A stretch of 64,000 nucleotides of DNA, from the NCBI RefSeq assembly GCF_037137075.1, contig NZ_JBBBNV010000001.1, positions 62,001 to 126,000 of the forward strand, read 5' to 3'. How positions within the stretch are numbered: position 1 is the stretch's first letter; the number at the start of each line of letters is the position of its first letter. This DNA is from JBBBNV01 sp037137075 (GTDB lineage Bacteria > Bacillota > Bacilli > Paenibacillales > NBRC-103111). Below the pieces are notes generated by a model. The model was not told the DNA's origin, did no database searches, and worked only from the letters and a program-made list of their open reading frames with translations. The translations under genes and the position numbers were made by a program. Shown piece after piece: positions 63,771-64,000 of this stretch.

Positions 63771-64000
63771 ATGAGAAACGGTGTTCTTCTTGCTTTACTG
63801 TCTTCTTTTGTTTTTAGTGTGATGAATGCGCTTGTTAAAGAAGTGAGTGCTTCCATTCCTGCCGCTGAAATTGCCTTTTTCCGGGGGCTAATCGGGACGG
63901 TTGTTGTCTTGGCACTGATGCGGGGCAGCGGAGTCGAATTTTCCAGAAGCGGAATTCCGATGCTTACATTACGAGGTGTGCTAGGGGGCATGTATATGCT
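63771..64000 (+). CDS. EamA/DMT-type exporter, 5' part (runs off the window)
   Basis: 76 residues are inside the window: MRNGVLLALLSSFVFSVMNA opens the first helix, followed by AAEIAFFRGLIGTVVVLAL and LRGVLGGMYM, the standard start of a ten-helix EamA transporter. GGGGGAGG precedes ATG 63771. In Pseudomonas aeruginosa the opine exporter CntI belongs to this family, whereas S. aureus uses an MFS protein (CntE); the same role is likely here. Confidence 0.82.
   Translation, partial: MRNGVLLALLSSFVFSVMNALVKEVSASIPAAEIAFFRGLIGTVVVLALMRGSGVEFSRSGIPMLTLRGVLGGMYM

Noticed and set aside
1..64000. CRISPR arrays, insertion sequences, prophage genes, tRNA or rRNA genes
   Set aside because: No direct-repeat arrays, transposase, integrase or structural RNA genes were seen on either strand.

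Overview
The window looks like a chromosomal segment of a low-to-mid GC, spore-forming Firmicute, most probably Paenibacillus or a close relative. The pointers are strong GGAGG-type ribosome sites with frequent TTG/GTG starts, a leucine T-box before a class-2 leuA, a bacillithiol-linked YtxJ protein, a SleB/CwlJ cell-wall hydrolase, a YesM/YesN-type two-component system next to a carbohydrate ABC importer, and many glycoside hydrolases each with its own AraC regulator. The species is inferred from gene content only.

Layout. 1-1.5 kb: remnant of a short-chain dehydrogenase, a DUF421 membrane protein and a ferritin-like protein. 1.6-6.9 kb: a four-gene lipid/polyketide operon (type III PKS, methyltransferase, FAD oxidoreductase, MMPL exporter). 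6.9-7.9 kb: a decayed stretch with gene fragments and an AT-rich membrane protein. 8-11.8 kb: AraC regulator divergent from a GH78 rhamnosidase. 12-13.6 kb: TspO and a Rieske oxygenase. 13.8-17.2 kb: VTC-domain protein, DUF4956 protein and a Cthe_2159-like surface lipoprotein. 17.5-21.7 kb: small secreted protein, AraC regulator and a divergent GH95-type enzyme. 21.7-24.5 kb: an attenuated leader in front of a decapitated DMT transporter gene, a PatB/MalY lyase, an ArsR-rhodanese fusion and YtxJ. 24.8-29.5 kb: GH29 fucosidase, T-box-leuA, a small heme-type membrane protein. 29.6-32.6 kb: CwlJ-like hydrolase and an arsRBC operon. 32.8-41.1 kb: sugar ABC importer, sensor kinase, response regulator and GH43 enzyme, all one direction. 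41.2-46.2 kb: PepSY protein, NarL-type two-component pair and a CopD-YtkA fusion.

46.3-56 kb is a respiratory block: an OmpR-type regulator whose receiver has lost its phospho-acceptor, an unusual two-gene bd-like membrane complex whose first subunit ends in a cytochrome c domain, then the standard cydABCD operon behind two TGTGA-N6-TCACA boxes (Rex/Fnr type).

56.3-64 kb (running off the end) is an opine-metallophore locus: nicotianamine-synthase-like CntL, opine dehydrogenase CntM, a nickel/peptide-type ABC importer (CntA-B-C-D-F) and the start of an EamA exporter. No histidine racemase (CntK) gene is seen, and CntM carries Ala where the S. aureus enzyme has Asp150, so the expected product is of the L-His/alpha-ketoglutarate (pseudopaline-like) type rather than staphylopine. 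The two most interesting systems are the cytochrome-c-fused bd-like pair and this metallophore locus.
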